The position numbers were made by a program, and so were the translations under genes. A stretch of DNA of 64,000 nucleotides from Methanolobus vulcani (GTDB lineage: Archaea; Halobacteriota; Methanosarcinia; Methanosarcinales; Methanosarcinaceae): the NCBI RefSeq assembly GCF_006546655.1, contig NZ_VIAQ01000020.1, positions 171,824-235,823 on the forward strand. Direction: 5' to 3'. The notes under the pieces are model-generated. The model ran no database searches. It saw only the letters and a program-made list of their open reading frames with translations, and was not told the origin of the DNA. Shown here in pieces: positions 52,632 to 62,332 of this stretch. How positions within the stretch are numbered: position 1 is the stretch's first letter; every line of letters starts with the position of its first letter.

Positions 52632-55600
52632 TCACACCTCAAAAGATGTTGTTTCCTCTATTTCTCTCAACGATTGTGGTGCATTTTTATAAACTTTTGT
52701 AAGGTGCTCAATTCTTTCATGAGCAGGATCACTCAAAACAACATTTTTCTCTGGTTTCTGATAAGGTCTGTACTCATTATACACTAAATCTTGTCCTTCA
52801 ATATCAAGCTTTTTTGATGTATTCTCCCATTTTTCAAACTCGGATTTAAAATATCTAATAATTTTATCTCTTTCTTCTGGTTGCAGACGGTCATCCAGAC
52901 AGCACATGATAAATTCTTCGAAATCTTTAATTGCATCGGAATTTCTTATAGCATCACCTGATTCAGAAGCCCATTCCACAATAGATTCAGACATATTTCT
53001 TAAGAAAGAGACTATTGCAGGCCCTGCGGCTTTCGCCATACACCCATCTGCGAACGGCGAAACTGAAGCCGGTTCTACTTCCAGATTTACTCTGTGATGG
53101 TATCCTCCAAAGATTTCATAATGACTTAAATCTCTTGGACGACCTGCTTTGTAGAATGTAACAGCAAGTGCTCCATGTTCTCTTCCCACTCTTCCTGTAG
53201 CCTGAATATACTGTGATGTTGTTTTTGGCTGTCCATTAACAACCATTAATGAAAGATGTGGAATATCCACACCTGTTCCGAACATTGATGTTGTGAAAAT
53301 TGCATCAGGATTTTCATTCACATTCTGGTTTTGTCCTCCGTTTTCAAGTTCTTCCAATATCTGCGGGATATCAGTTGAATCAATCCTACTTGACAACTCA
53401 ACAGCCTTATCATCATCAGTACTTCGTAGAGGTAAATTTTCAGATATATGAGCAAGCCGTTCTATTATGTCTTCTCTGTAAAGTGCCCGGTTTCCTCCAA
53501 GCTCTCTCAGAGAGTTAAAATACCCTACAAGTGTCCAGTAGTTTATTATCTCTCTTTTTGAAAGATTATCATGTCCGGTTTTAAGTAATCTTGACCATAT
53601 TCTTACAAGAGGGGTTAAAGGTCCCATTCCGGGTGCATATATTCCCATGTAAACTCTTCCGGGTCGGTTTTCATCCCATCCATCAGAGAACTCCGGCAGA
53701 GTTACGAAAAAACTGTCTTTAAAAGAAAGACCATATGCAGGGAACTGAGACAATGGTCTATTAAATAAAGACATAACCTGTTTTTCTGCCTGATTAACTG
53801 TTGCAGAAGAAGCTATATATTTTGGTTTACCGCCTGCTTTGCGAATAAGGCCGTCAACAACTGATTCATATAAACCAAACATACTTCCCAGCGGTCCATC
53901 CATTAGATGCAATTCGTCCTGCACAATCAATTCAGGAGGTCCAAACGATTTTATTTCGAGGCAATATTTGTTATTTGTAGCAGACTTGAGAATCTCTTTT
54001 GGGAAAATATCCTTACGATAATAACCATAAAAAATATTGTAATTTGTTATATTTCCAAACAGTGATGCAGCTCTGGGTTCAAAGGCAAGCCGTGCAATTT
54101 TGTCTGCAGTACTGACAACAACTGTCGGACATCGGGAATATATCTGTTCATCAACTGTGTATGCAGGAATAGGAATACGTGATTCTGGTAAAAAAGGAGT
54201 TTTCCTCTTTTTCAAAAAGAGACCATCGGGTAACTGCTCATCTTCTGTAGTTAATAATGTAAATGGTACCCCTTCTTTATGATTTACTCCTTTATTTAAA
54301 TCACATTCAGGATTAGTACAGAATATTTCAAAATCAATTGGTTGTTCTTTTTTTCTTCCGGGCTCAGAATCTATAGGGAAATATCCAGGTCTTGATGCTC
54401 GGAATGATTTTACCTCTATATCAAGACTTTTTTCCATTTCACACACAAGTTCATCAATCTCATTTTCATCAATTTTACGTGTACTATCAACCGTTAGTAA
54501 AAGTGTATAGTATCCTGGCAGAAGCCCTCCCTGCGAAAAATTTACAGTTTTAATAGGGTCTTTTAATTTAATTGTAGCATTCTGCAGGTCACTAATAGTT
54601 CTTTTGGATTTTACAATTAAATGAAGTTTATTTGCCCCTACAGGCAAACCAGACCGGGGAATTGCAAGCCATTCTCCACATACAGGACACTTGACAACTT
54701 GTGCAGGTTCCCCATCAACATCACCTTTTGTTAAGGCAGTTACTGCACCATAATCCCCTCGTAGATGATTGGGTGATACACTACCTCCAACCCACATTCC
54801 AACTGAAAATATTGTAGAACCATACAACCAGTTCTCTGAAAATGAACATTTTTCCGGCCTCCAACCAATAGCTCCATTATTGTTGAAGATACGTAAATAC
54901 TCTGCCGCTGTAACCATTAGTAGTGTACGACGGAATTGCTGTACTGTTAATAAACGAAGAGTATAACGTGTAATTACAGCAGTTCCTGCACCTGTAATGT
55001 CATTTATATTTTTATCATTATCTTTTGCATTTATACGTCTCAGAGCAATTACAAATGCCATCATCGCAAGATAAGATTCTGTTTTACCTCCTCCGGTAGG
55101 AACCCATAGTAGATCAAGATGATTTCTATATTCTGAGTTCTGTGAATAGAGAGATTCAATATTAATCAGGAAAAATGCAAGCTGAAAAGGTCTCCATCTA
55201 AAGTCAACATCGTCATCACTGTATTTTCTTTTCTTTTTCCAGAGATTTTGAAGCCAAATTGTTTTGTTTGCAAAGCAGAATGATAAAAGAGCATTTTTAT
55301 TGTTCTTAAGACACTCAATCCCGGACTTCAGACGAATTAATGATAATTTTTGTTTGTCAACTAATTTTTGAACAAATACAGCACTTTTTTCATCGTACTT
55401 GCCAATAGAACTTTCATTCTTTTGAATCCATAAGCTGTAAGCTTCTACAAGAGGAGATAGATATGCATCAATATCTGTACTTTCCCACATTTCAGACAAT
55501 TTGAGAGCAGATAATTCAGGACTAACATCAAAAATTGATTCATCCCAGGTAAAGTTAGGTGCAGAGTTAGGATATAACGGTATAAATTCGCTTCTTACAG

Positions 55601-56441
55601 CACAATTGTAGAATACAGCACAATCATCGAAAAAGTATCCATCAGGCCATAATTTCTCAATCTCAAACTGTTCTTGGTAATCAATTGCTTTCCATATTGC
55701 AGAACACATATGGCCTCGGGAAAGTATGGGATTCTCTCGATATATAAAAGCCAAAATATCATCTTCATTCGAATTCTCCATTGATTCCAGACTACATCCT
55801 TCTCCGAGATTTACACGTAAAGACGGCTGGTAAATTGAAGCTTGAACAATTGCATCCCCTGTGCATTCTTTAATTTTTAAATCATTAATAAGACTTAAAA
55901 CTACATGCAAGGTTCCATTTGACTGAATTTTCTTGATATTTAGATGTATTTGTCCGTCTTCTTCATCATAAACAGTTTCGTTACCTTCAGCAGCACTCGA
56001 CAAATTAATATTCAGTATCTTCATGAAAGGTTTTCGTTTCCATTTATCAGCTTTGTGTATACTACTATCATTGGATGCGCTATCTTCAGAAATACTTACA
56101 TCTTTGTATCTCCCCCAAGTTACGCAAACATCAATTACAGGATTTTGCCCCTTAATCAAAAAAGATATTCCAAAAGATTTGGGTTTCATTCGTGGGTCAA
56201 GTTCAGTTGGAAGTATAGATATTGGATCATCTGAAGAATTGTCATCTTCTGATTCAGAGCATGCTTCCTCGGAAGAAATCATTTCCGATTCCGGAGATGT
56301 CTCTACTTTTTTGCAGTTTTTTGGAATAATGACTCCTGTTAAGTATTCATTATATGGACTTGTACCAATAAGTACTTCTTCAGGACCATACCTTGGACCA
56401 AGAACCTCTTTCATTAACTCTTCTATAAAAATATCCCTCAC
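52632..56441 (-). CDS. drmA: DrmA-like SF2 helicase of DISARM
   Basis: 1269 residues. The N-terminal MKEVLGPRYGPEEVLIGTSP with EYLTGVIIPK matches the DrmA start. Helicase motifs: LDLLWVPTGGGKTESYLAMM (I, near 449), LIVQDELHLMDGPLGS (II, DELH, near 843), YIASSATVNQAEKQV (III), TTSMFGTGVDIPHLSLMVVN (V) and SQYIQATGRVGREHGALAV (VI, near 1082). An inserted zinc-type region (VKCPVCGEWL, CTNPECDLN) lies between I and II. It unwinds or translocates on invading DNA with DrmB. GTG start with GAGGTGAG; first gene of the operon. Confidence 0.95.
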   Translation of the reverse strand: MRDIFIEELMKEVLGPRYGPEEVLIGTSPYNEYLTGVIIPKNCKKVETSPESEMISSEEACSESEDDNSSDDPISILPTELDPRMKPKSFGISFLIKGQNPVIDVCVTWGRYKDVSISEDSASNDSSIHKADKWKRKPFMKILNINLSSAAEGNETVYDEEDGQIHLNIKKIQSNGTLHVVLSLINDLKIKECTGDAIVQASIYQPSLRVNLGEGCSLESMENSNEDDILAFIYRENPILSRGHMCSAIWKAIDYQEQFEIEKLWPDGYFFDDCAVFYNCAVRSEFIPLYPNSAPNFTWDESIFDVSPELSALKLSEMWESTDIDAYLSPLVEAYSLWIQKNESSIGKYDEKSAVFVQKLVDKQKLSLIRLKSGIECLKNNKNALLSFCFANKTIWLQNLWKKKRKYSDDDVDFRWRPFQLAFFLINIESLYSQNSEYRNHLDLLWVPTGGGKTESYLAMMAFVIALRRINAKDNDKNINDITGAGTAVITRYTLRLLTVQQFRRTLLMVTAAEYLRIFNNNGAIGWRPEKCSFSENWLYGSTIFSVGMWVGGSVSPNHLRGDYGAVTALTKGDVDGEPAQVVKCPVCGEWLAIPRSGLPVGANKLHLIVKSKRTISDLQNATIKLKDPIKTVNFSQGGLLPGYYTLLLTVDSTRKIDENEIDELVCEMEKSLDIEVKSFRASRPGYFPIDSEPGRKKEQPIDFEIFCTNPECDLNKGVNHKEGVPFTLLTTEDEQLPDGLFLKKRKTPFLPESRIPIPAYTVDEQIYSRCPTVVVSTADKIARLAFEPRAASLFGNITNYNIFYGYYRKDIFPKEILKSATNNKYCLEIKSFGPPELIVQDELHLMDGPLGSMFGLYESVVDGLIRKAGGKPKYIASSATVNQAEKQVMSLFNRPLSQFPAYGLSFKDSFFVTLPEFSDGWDENRPGRVYMGIYAPGMGPLTPLVRIWSRLLKTGHDNLSKREIINYWTLVGYFNSLRELGGNRALYREDIIERLAHISENLPLRSTDDDKAVELSSRIDSTDIPQILEELENGGQNQNVNENPDAIFTTSMFGTGVDIPHLSLMVVNGQPKTTSQYIQATGRVGREHGALAVTFYKAGRPRDLSHYEIFGGYHHRVNLEVEPASVSPFADGCMAKAAGPAIVSFLRNMSESIVEWASESGDAIRNSDAIKDFEEFIMCCLDDRLQPEERDKIIRYFKSEFEKWENTSKKLDIEGQDLVYNEYRPYQKPEKNVVLSDPAHERIEHLTKVYKNAPQSLREIEETTSFEV

Positions 56442-56835
56442 TTACTCACCTCTTAAATTACCTATAATAATATGCAATAAATAATGAAGTCAAAACATAT
56501 AAAATATTTATTATTTAATCATGCTTAAAACATTATAATTGATATATAATAAATTTTTGAGTAGTAGGAGAGTTACATGATATAATAATCAAATATATTT
56601 GGAAAATAAATCACAGTACTTTAGATGAAAATTAGATATGCAGAATCCTCAATACTTGATTCATGATTTAAATATATAATTATTTGAAGTAATAATATAA
56701 TAGATGATAATTACCAATACCATTCAAAAGATGTTGATTTTAATAGGTATTTTACAAAGTTCATATTACTCTATTAATAAGTAATAATATCAATCTGGCA
56801 AAATTATTTAACAAGAATTACTTATAATAAGAACC
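56442..56835. promoter_or_regulatory. Divergent promoter region, DISARM and deaminase-GHKL gene
   Basis: About 390 bp of very AT-rich sequence with many TATA-like blocks (for example TTTAAATATATAATTATTTG near 56666 and CAATAAATAATG near 56475). No reading frame. It separates the drmA GTG (56441) and the deaminase fusion ATG (56836), so it must carry promoters for both. Confidence 0.5.
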
Positions 56836-58329
56836 ATGGTCTCTGAGAAAAAAACAAAGTTCGATCCACGTAAAATGATGGAGTTAGCGGTTAGTGTCAT
56901 GGAAAATACAATTCATGAACCTCGAATTGATGGGAAAAAGAGTCCATTAGTTGGTGCAGTTTTAGTAAAACCAAATGGAGAAAAAAATACAGCTTGCCGG
57001 GGAGAATTGCGAGAAGGTGACCATGCCGAATATACTCTTATTGAGCGAAAGAATAGGAGCGAGAAGTTAGATGGATCAGTTCTGTTTGCAACTCTTGAAC
57101 CATGTGCTCCAGGGGCAAGAAACCATCCAAAATTAAGTTGTGCTGAAAGGATAGTCAATGCTCGAATAAAAGAAGTGTGGATAGGAATCGAAGATCCGGA
57201 TCCAACAGTAAATCATAAAGGAATGAAGTATCTACAGAATCATGGTGTTACGGTTAAAATGTTTGATCGTGATCTCCAAGAGAAAATTCTTGAAATAAAT
57301 AATGATTTCATTTTACAAGCAGAAGAGAGAGCTAAAGAGAAACAAGTAAACGAGGATATTGATTCATCTATTTCGAAGTTGGATTTGCCTTTATCTGTAC
57401 CTTTGTCTAAATTGTCAAAAAGTGCATTGGAAATGTATAAAAAAGCAATTGGATTTAAAAGTGACGTGGAGTCTCCTGCATTTTACAAGGAACTTGTTGA
57501 AATGGGTATTTTGGAAGAGAAAGAGGATGGTGCGTTTAATCCTACTGGGTTTGGATTACTTTTATTTGGAGAGGATCCTCGAAAGACATATTCACAGGCA
57601 GGGTTATTAGGAACAATCCATTATCCAAGTGGAAAAGAGGGAACTGAAGATTTTAATGACCCATTAGTTTTGATTCCTGGTAAAGTTGAAGAATGGATGA
57701 AAAACAAGTTACCCAATGTTATTGATCGGAGTAGTATGGAAAGACAACAGCAGAATTTTCCATTTGAACTTATCAGAGAAGCTGTAGTAAATGCACTAGT
57801 TCATCGAGACTATGATATTGATGGAGCTAAATGTCATTTAATTATCACTCCAAATACAATAGTAATTAAAAGTCCAGGGGGACCAGTAGCACCAATTACT
57901 CTTGATCAACTTAAAGAATTCAAAGCTCCAATGTTAAGTCGTAATCCTAAGTTACATTATGTGTTCTCTCAAATGGCTTTGGCTGAAGAAAGAGGATTGG
58001 GAATGAAATCATTTGAGACAATGCCTGCAGAATATAACTTACCAAGTCCTCAGTATTCATATGATGACTTATATCTTACCTTAACGATCTATTTGAATAG
58101 TGAAGAGATTATTAGAGGATACGCTCCTGAATTAGTAAATGAATTGTCTGCTGAAGAGTTGAAGAGATGGGACTTTATTGCTAAGAAAAGAATAGTCACA
58201 TCAAATGATTGTACAAAAGCATTCAATATAACTTCAAGAGCAACACAAAGACAATTGAATAGATTCATTGAAATTGGATTATTAGAAAAGATTGGCAAGG
58301 GACCAGCAACAAGGTACAAGGTAAAATAA
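56836..58329 (+). CDS. RibD-like deaminase / GHKL (HATPase_c_4) / winged-helix fusion
   Basis: 497 residues. Residues 10-165 form a cytidine-deaminase-fold domain of the RibD/dCMP type: GDHAEYTLIE (His63, Glu65), ATLEPCAPGARNHPKLSCAE (zinc Cys90, Cys102), and RIKEVWIGIEDPDPTVNHKG. Residues 195-435 have the RecG-associated ATPase layout: YKELVEMGILEEKEDGAFNP, FPFELIREAVVNALVHRDYD (N box), NTIVIKSPGGPV and RNPKLHYVFSQMALAEERGLGMKSF. The last 60 residues (TSNDCTKAFNITSRATQRQL, then NRFIEIGLLEKI) are a winged helix. Divergent from DISARM. Candidate nucleotide-sensing or base-modifying defence protein. Confidence 0.85.
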   Translation: MVSEKKTKFDPRKMMELAVSVMENTIHEPRIDGKKSPLVGAVLVKPNGEKNTACRGELREGDHAEYTLIERKNRSEKLDGSVLFATLEPCAPGARNHPKLSCAERIVNARIKEVWIGIEDPDPTVNHKGMKYLQNHGVTVKMFDRDLQEKILEINNDFILQAEERAKEKQVNEDIDSSISKLDLPLSVPLSKLSKSALEMYKKAIGFKSDVESPAFYKELVEMGILEEKEDGAFNPTGFGLLLFGEDPRKTYSQAGLLGTIHYPSGKEGTEDFNDPLVLIPGKVEEWMKNKLPNVIDRSSMERQQQNFPFELIREAVVNALVHRDYDIDGAKCHLIITPNTIVIKSPGGPVAPITLDQLKEFKAPMLSRNPKLHYVFSQMALAEERGLGMKSFETMPAEYNLPSPQYSYDDLYLTLTIYLNSEEIIRGYAPELVNELSAEELKRWDFIAKKRIVTSNDCTKAFNITSRATQRQLNRFIEIGLLEKIGKGPATRYKVK

Positions 58330-58356
58330 ATATATTGATAACTATTAGAGTTCACG

Positions 58357-58583
58357 CCGGCATTCCTAATTAAATTTTAATAACAGTACTATATCCCGGC
58401 GTAAATACCGACACCAAACCGGTATTTCTCATTAAATTTTAATGATAGTACTATATCCCGGCGTAAATACCGGCACCACGCCGGTATTTCTCATTAAATT
58501 TTAATAACAGTACTATATCCCGGCGTAAATACCGACACCACGCCGGTATTTCTCATTAAATTTTAGTGACAGTACAATATAGG
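58357..58583. repeat. 62-bp tandem repeat array, about 3.7 copies
   Basis: Units start at 58357, 58419, 58481 and 58543 (last partial), each with CCGGTATTTCTCATTAAATT, then TTAATAACAGTACTATATCC and CGGCGTAAATACCGACACCA. Units are over 90 percent identical. The CCGGTATTT of one copy pairs with AAATACCGG of the previous; copy 2/3 gives AAATACCGGC-ACCAC-GCCGGTATTT (58465-58489), perfect. Alternative pairs CCGGCG/CGCCGG exist. There is no spacer variability, so this is not a CRISPR. It follows the deaminase fusion. Confidence 0.85.
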
Positions 58584-58802
58584 CATGAGTATAGAATAAC
58601 AAGTGGAGAAAAGTAACTGCCATTGACATTTATCAAAAGACTGTATATATTCTGCTATTTTCCTTTATTCATGTAGAAAATATGTTGAATAGAATAATTG
58701 ATTTAACACTGTTTCGAGTAGAACTAAGTACATTAAAATCACAAGTATTGATTTTAGATTCCTATTCGATACAAAATACGATAGCTTGTATTCTGCTGAT
58801 GT

Positions 58803-59165
58803 TCATGAGAATAAACTTAGTTTTTTTGTTAATTTATCAATATCTTCACTTTTCATGGGGAAAAAACCCAATGCTGTTATTGTACCAGGTTCTACTTCTG
58901 TCCTCCCGGCGTCTCGTATTACTTCACAAATATATCCTTCATCAGTTGCTTTGTCTCTGAAATTCAATAATTTGCTTCGGTTCTTGATCTTCAGAACAAC
59001 TTTCTTTTGTTGCTTTCCATCATCGAACCATTCTTTTATCTCATCGAAACGATTCAGATTTTTAAGGATTGGAGTTATAGATGCATGGGCAACTTGAACT
59101 CCAAGTTTCCCGGGAGACATCTCTACATCTTCAGGTATCACTATTACTTGTTTATACTCCCACAT
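58803..59165 (-). CDS. Archaeal/eukaryal peptidyl-tRNA hydrolase Pth2
   Basis: 120 residues: YKQVIVIPEDVEMSPGKLGV, QVAHASI, KVVLKIKNRSKLLNFRDKAT, and VIRDAGRTEVEPGTITALGF with the C-terminal PMKSEDIDKLTKKLSLF. These are the Pth2 core motifs, including the conserved K-x-x-V-Q-x-A-H and D-A-G-x-T. It frees tRNA from stalled peptidyl-tRNA. ATG 59165 is preferred; GTG 59174 adds three residues. Being inside the accessory island, it may be a second, mobile copy or a core gene that the element has inserted beside. Confidence 0.93.
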   Translation of the reverse strand: MWEYKQVIVIPEDVEMSPGKLGVQVAHASITPILKNLNRFDEIKEWFDDGKQQKKVVLKIKNRSKLLNFRDKATDEGYICEVIRDAGRTEVEPGTITALGFFPMKSEDIDKLTKKLSLFS

Positions 59166-59432
59166 GTCTTTCACTTTTTATTAATACGCTCACAATTATT
59201 TACAAATTCTGCTTAGCACGACAAATTGGTATACCAGTAAGATATTGTTTTTATTGCTTTGGAATATGTGACATGTAGGAAATATTTACCAAACATTTTT
59301 GAAGCAACGTTTTAGGTTTCTTATTTCATCAAATAATTGATTGTTGTTTCTCTTATTCCCTTCAAAAAAGAAAAAAGGATAATGATTTTTATCAATCAAC
59401 TCCTGTCTATAAATACACTCATCAATTGATTA

Positions 59433-60755
59433 TCATTCTTCGTTCTCTTTTTCCTCATCCTGTGCTTCAGTTTGCTTCATAATCTTGCTCATAAGGTCAC
59501 GTATAGAAGGGTCGCTCATAAACGCATTCATCAGCTTACTCTGTGTGTCATTAGACTTAGCAAGCTCTTCATTTACCTCTTCTAACTCTGCAACACGTCC
59601 CTTATATTGGTATGCTAGTGAACGGTTTGCATCATTTTTGTCACTGAGTTCCTTGTTCTCTTCCTTTAAAGCCTTGAATTCAGGAGAACTTGAAGCATCT
59701 GCCCTCTCATCAATAAGGAGAGCAAGATAGTTCTTCATATAGACCTTCTTCAAGAATTCAGGATCATACTTGATATAAGCCTGTTTCACTTCACCTAATG
59801 TATGCCCCATCATATGTTCGATGACGTCCCCATCGACCCCAGCATTCCTTAGTGTTGTGCTGAAGTATTTCCTCATGTTGTGGCTACGTATCAAACGAAA
59901 AGTGCCAGGCTTTATAGGCCCTTCTATCCTTTTTGAAATAGGAGGATAAATATTCTTACTGAGCGAGTATGCATTCAATGCACGATCTTGCTCTTTCTTG
60001 CTGTACAAGTACTTATAGAAGTTTTTATTTTTTATGAATAGTGGGCTTTCGGGGATCACCTTCATTACATCATTCATCATCTTACTCTTTAAGCATGCTG
60101 ATTCCCTCGTCATTAGATATGTTTTCACAGCTCGTGATGCTTCTGGAGATAAGAAAGTAGTGAAATCAATCTGTGTTTTCTGTCTTCTCAAAGACAATGT
60201 TGTAATCTCTGTTGCAGGATCATACCCTTCCATAAAATCCTTAACAGTAAGGGTGCAGATATCTGATGCAGCAAGACCCGACGAAACTCCTACCAAAATA
60301 ATGGCTTTGTCTCGTATTGATGCAATCTTAATTGTCTTTAGAATAAGTTCACGATTTGGTAACTTTTGGTTTTCTATTCTTGGTTTTGCACGTACTTCAA
60401 CACTGCGGATGGTTGCAGGAACAGGCAAATAATACGTTGTAAAGAATGATTTAATTCTGTCTACGTAGCACTTAATGGAAGATGGCGCATAAGGTGCTTT
60501 TCGATTACTAGTTGATTTTTCCAAATATTCTCTGAAGCTTCCTATCAACTCGAAATGAGACATCATATGTGGTTTTATTCCTTCATCATATTCACTTTGT
60601 GCAATCTCCAGAATTTTAGAAGGAGAGAAACCTGTAAATTCTGCGAACAACACAAAAGCACTAATATATAGATTAATGGTATTTTCAGACTTAATTCCAC
60701 GTATGCGGAAAAGCCTGCGAATAGCAGGGTCATTCTTTATTTCATTCACTTTCAT
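59433..60755 (-). CDS. Tyrosine recombinase/integrase, copy 2
   Basis: 440 residues starting MKVNEIKNDPAIRRLFRIRG. Core-binding domain (NTINLYISAFVLFAEFTG), catalytic domain with RLIRSHNMRKYFSTTLRNAG (H-x-x-R), EHMMGHTLGEVKQAYIKYDP (His and Tyr), and a C-terminal coiled coil. As in copy 1, the first catalytic Arg position reads VGVSSGLAASDICTLTV, without Arg after GL. The two integrases align along their lengths. It lies at the right side of the island and points inward. Confidence 0.88.
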   Translation of the reverse strand: MKVNEIKNDPAIRRLFRIRGIKSENTINLYISAFVLFAEFTGFSPSKILEIAQSEYDEGIKPHMMSHFELIGSFREYLEKSTSNRKAPYAPSSIKCYVDRIKSFFTTYYLPVPATIRSVEVRAKPRIENQKLPNRELILKTIKIASIRDKAIILVGVSSGLAASDICTLTVKDFMEGYDPATEITTLSLRRQKTQIDFTTFLSPEASRAVKTYLMTRESACLKSKMMNDVMKVIPESPLFIKNKNFYKYLYSKKEQDRALNAYSLSKNIYPPISKRIEGPIKPGTFRLIRSHNMRKYFSTTLRNAGVDGDVIEHMMGHTLGEVKQAYIKYDPEFLKKVYMKNYLALLIDERADASSSPEFKALKEENKELSDKNDANRSLAYQYKGRVAELEEVNEELAKSNDTQSKLMNAFMSDPSIRDLMSKIMKQTEAQDEEKENEE

Positions 60756-60943
60756 ATTACCGATCTTCCTAAGATCGAGAATATCGGGTATAAACCGAAA
60801 TTTCTTATATAAAATTGTCCTGGCAATTCTACTCCCTCTAATAATTATCAATCTCTTATAATTACAAATATATTTTAGATTTAAAACACAAAAATTAAGT
60901 ATTAATCAAATATTCCTGAGCAAAAACGTTCAGGAAAATTCAG

Positions 60944-62296
60944 ATGGTCCCGGTAACAGAAGTATCCCTATTCACTTTCCTATTATCAGTGTTTGCAGGT
61001 TATCTTCTTGGTGTGATTTCAGGCCTAATCCCTGGTATACACACCAACAATTTCGCATTGGTATTGCTTGCATTCTCTCCGGTGTTGTCCGAGCACGGCC
61101 TGCCACTCGTTTGCATAGCAGCAATGATTCTGGCAAATTCTCTCTCGCATACTTTTCATGACATAATTCCAGCTATATTTCTAGGTGCTCCTGGAGGTGA
61201 TATGGCTCTGGCAGTATTGCCAGGACATACACTATTGCTTGAAGGCCGGGGAGCAGAAGCAATACGCCTGTCTGCTCTTGGAAGCGCAGGCTCGGTAGCT
61301 CTGGCTCTTATTACAGCATATCCGCTTTCTATGGCATTTAGTTACGTTTATCCTATCATTCAGGAGTACATTGCCTGGGTCTTGATCCTTGTGGTTTTGA
61401 TCATGGTGTTTACTGAAAAAGGCGACTCTGGAAAAGAAGGCTCTCTACAAAGGATAAGGTATCCTCTAAGCGCATTTATTGTATTCATGCTCTGTGGACT
61501 TCTTGGTGTCTTTGCATTCGATAAAGAAAGCCTCATGCACCCATTTCTGTCAATAGGTGAACCTTCAATACTACTTCCTCTCTTGAGTGGTCTTTTTGGT
61601 TCATCACAACTTGTCATTAGTCTGATGTCCCATCCCTTGATTCCTTTCCAGTTCAAATCCAGAATGGAACTTGAAAGAAAAAGAATAATCCGGGGAATTG
61701 TAGTGGGTGGAACTTCCGGCTCCATGGTAGCATGGCTGCCGGGAGTATCCTCATCTATTGCAACGGTGTTTGCACGTCTTTTCATAAAAGAGGATTTTGA
61801 CAGGGATCAGGGTGCTGCATCAGGCACTGATGATTCAATAGACAGTGTAACTGATTCAGCAAAGGAATTCATAGTTTCTATTTCAGGTGTGAACACCTGT
61901 AATGCAATTTTTGGTCTGCTGGCTCTGGCCGTAATCGGTAAGACTCGCAGTGGCGCCATGGTAGCTATAAATGAACTACTGGGGGGCATCGACCTTAATC
62001 CTCCACTAGTTGTCCTATTTCTCTTTGCTATCTCATTGACCGCAATACTGTCTTATTATTCCACAATCTTTTTAGGGGACAATATTCACCGATTGCTCTA
62101 TGGGTTTGATTATTCTATACTCTGTTATGCTGTACTTACCCTTCTGTTTGCGATGTGTCTTGCATTCACTGGTTTTTTTGGCTTGCTGGTATTTCTGATA
62201 GCAACCCCTATAGGAATGCTGCCTTCATTTATGGGAATTCGGAAATCACACGCAATGGGCGTAATTATATTGCCGGTGATCCTTTACTTCATCTAA
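60944..62296 (+). CDS. TctA/DUF112-like integral membrane protein (archaeal COG1784)
   Basis: 450 residues and about ten transmembrane helices. Typical signatures are GVISGLIPGIHTNNFALVLL (the G-x-x-x-G-x-x-P-G motif of tripartite tricarboxylate transporter large subunits), HDIIPAIFLGAPGGDMALAV, GGTSGSMVAWLPGVSSSIAT and FIVSISGVNTCNAIFGLLAL. The archaeal subfamily has lost the usual solute-binding partners; its substrate is unknown. First chromosomal gene to the right of the island. Confidence 0.88.
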   Translation: MVPVTEVSLFTFLLSVFAGYLLGVISGLIPGIHTNNFALVLLAFSPVLSEHGLPLVCIAAMILANSLSHTFHDIIPAIFLGAPGGDMALAVLPGHTLLLEGRGAEAIRLSALGSAGSVALALITAYPLSMAFSYVYPIIQEYIAWVLILVVLIMVFTEKGDSGKEGSLQRIRYPLSAFIVFMLCGLLGVFAFDKESLMHPFLSIGEPSILLPLLSGLFGSSQLVISLMSHPLIPFQFKSRMELERKRIIRGIVVGGTSGSMVAWLPGVSSSIATVFARLFIKEDFDRDQGAASGTDDSIDSVTDSAKEFIVSISGVNTCNAIFGLLALAVIGKTRSGAMVAINELLGGIDLNPPLVVLFLFAISLTAILSYYSTIFLGDNIHRLLYGFDYSILCYAVLTLLFAMCLAFTGFFGLLVFLIATPIGMLPSFMGIRKSHAMGVIILPVILYFI

Positions 62297-62332
62297 TTCA
62301 AAAGGCCGAACAAAGTGAAAAAGAAGATCCTA

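Noticed and set aside
58357..58583. CRISPR array
   Set aside because: The 62-bp units are contiguous and have no variable spacers. No cas genes are nearby, although a CARF protein is present elsewhere in the window.
58682..59097. Plus-strand frames over pth2
   Set aside because: They are shadows of the Pth2 gene on the opposite strand and of AT-rich sequence before it.
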